Assembly: GCA_947070915.1 (NCBI GenBank)
Contig: CAMTDY010000001.1
Coordinates: forward strand, 1 to 64,000
DNA from: an uncultured Roseburia sp.
Lineage (GTDB): Bacteria > Bacillota > Clostridia > Lachnospirales > Lachnospiraceae
Reading direction: 5' to 3'
DNA: 64,000 nucleotides
A program made the translations under genes and the position numbers. The notes below the pieces were generated by a model. The model saw only the letters and a program-made list of their open reading frames with translations. It was not told where the DNA came from and did no database searches. The first letter of the stretch is position 1, and every line of letters starts with the position of its first letter. Of the stretch, positions 63,587 to 64,000 are shown one piece after another.

Positions 63587-64000
63587 CTATCGGAGTTTGT
63601 ATACTACCAGAGTTCCTTTAAAGGAATCTTCTGTCTGAATATAAGTTTTCTCCTTGATCCAGCTGCATGAACTGATCTTATCGAGATACTCCGATAATTT
63701 ATAAGGAGAAGCAAACATACTTTCTCTGTCATATATATAGTCTGGTTTTGACTCATCCCGTTTGTAATCTTCTGGAAGAAAGTAAGGGGCTTCTGCGATC
63801 AGGTAAACGGCCGAATTGTCATCCTCCAATTTGTCCATGGCTTCAATGGCTGTATCGATATCATCAAAAGGACTGGAGACAAAAAAGTGTCTGGTATTTA
63901 ATAACATTGGCGAATAGAAAGGAAGGTTCTCGAAAGATTTCGAAATCAGGATAACATTCGAGTTCTGGACAATCTGAGAAATCGGCGGAGCATCGCAGTG
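63587..64000 (-). CDS. unknown protein, C-terminal part only (runs off the right edge)
   Basis: The frame stays open from the stop at 63587 to the window end, about 137 codons, so the ATG at 63907 is probably internal. The visible part has NVILISKSFENLPFYSP, then FDDIDTAIEAMDKLEDD, a VYLIAEAPYFLPED strand, and ends FKGTLVVYKLR. It looks like a soluble C-terminal domain of a larger, possibly membrane, protein. Family not recognised. Converges on pilC. Confidence 0.6.
   Translation of the reverse strand, partial: HCDAPPISQIVQNSNVILISKSFENLPFYSPMLLNTRHFFVSSPFDDIDTAIEAMDKLEDDNSAVYLIAEAPYFLPEDYKRDESKPDYIYDRESMFASPYKLSEYLDKISSCSWIKEKTYIQTEDSFKGTLVVYKLR

Overview
The window reads as chromosome from an anaerobic, Gram-positive gut-type Clostridia, most likely a Lachnospiraceae member. 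This rests on the two pyruvate:ferredoxin oxidoreductases, the anaerobic ribonucleotide reductase with its activase, the ffh-rpsP-khpA-rimM-trmD order, strong AGGAGG ribosome sites, DUF6273 and Rpn-type remnants, and lipoproteins with GAVSG linkers. I do not name a species. Nearly all genes are on the + strand; the exceptions are a GntR/ABC operon (13.3-15.2 kb) and a partial gene at the right edge.

Layout. 0.1-11 kb: Na/Pi cotransporter, two HAD phosphatases, a GDSL esterase, a ZapA-type division protein with a repeat-built coiled coil, a U32 peptidase, a RodA/FtsW-PBP pair and a NUDIX hydrolase. 11-15.2 kb: a decayed DUF6273 surface protein, an Rpn-family nuclease gene and the repressor-controlled ABC transporter. 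15.5-19.6 kb: the first PFOR (codon usage looks optimised) and a half-size EamA transporter. 19.8-28.7 kb: a glycoside utilisation locus (GH2, mannonate dehydratase, GPH sugar symporter, HAD, GH3) split by about 1.2 kb of mobile-element debris: an IS200-like left end interrupted by a truncated group II intron, then a broken second copy of the Rpn gene. 29-37.7 kb: a secreted tandem GH43-like protein and four exported/lipoprotein genes, three of which share one leader and linker. 37.8-45.9 kb: the second PFOR, asparagine genes asnS and asnA, an iron alcohol dehydrogenase and a sigma-like protein missing the promoter-reading regions. 46.2-49.4 kb: nrdD-nrdG-dut behind NrdR-like boxes. 49.4-59.3 kb: hybrid sensor kinase, recG, the ylxM-ffh-rpsP-khpA-rimM-trmD translation/SRP block, and hisB with a three-part HisF-like/HisI/HisE fusion. 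59.3-63.5 kb: a 43-residue membrane peptide and type IV pilus genes pilB-pilT-pilC, closed by a terminator.

How the parts fit: the PFORs make acetyl-CoA and reduced ferredoxin; nrdD/nrdG/dut supply and clean dNTP pools without oxygen; GH2/GH3, the symporter and UxuA suggest uptake and breakdown of beta-glycosides or uronides; the exported GH43-like and CBM-like proteins suggest polysaccharide contact at the cell surface. The least ordinary items are the sigma-like protein, the shared-leader lipoprotein cassette, the nested IS200/group II intron relic whose exon-binding pairings can still be read, a 15-bp motif found five times between genes, and several palindromes sitting on promoters.
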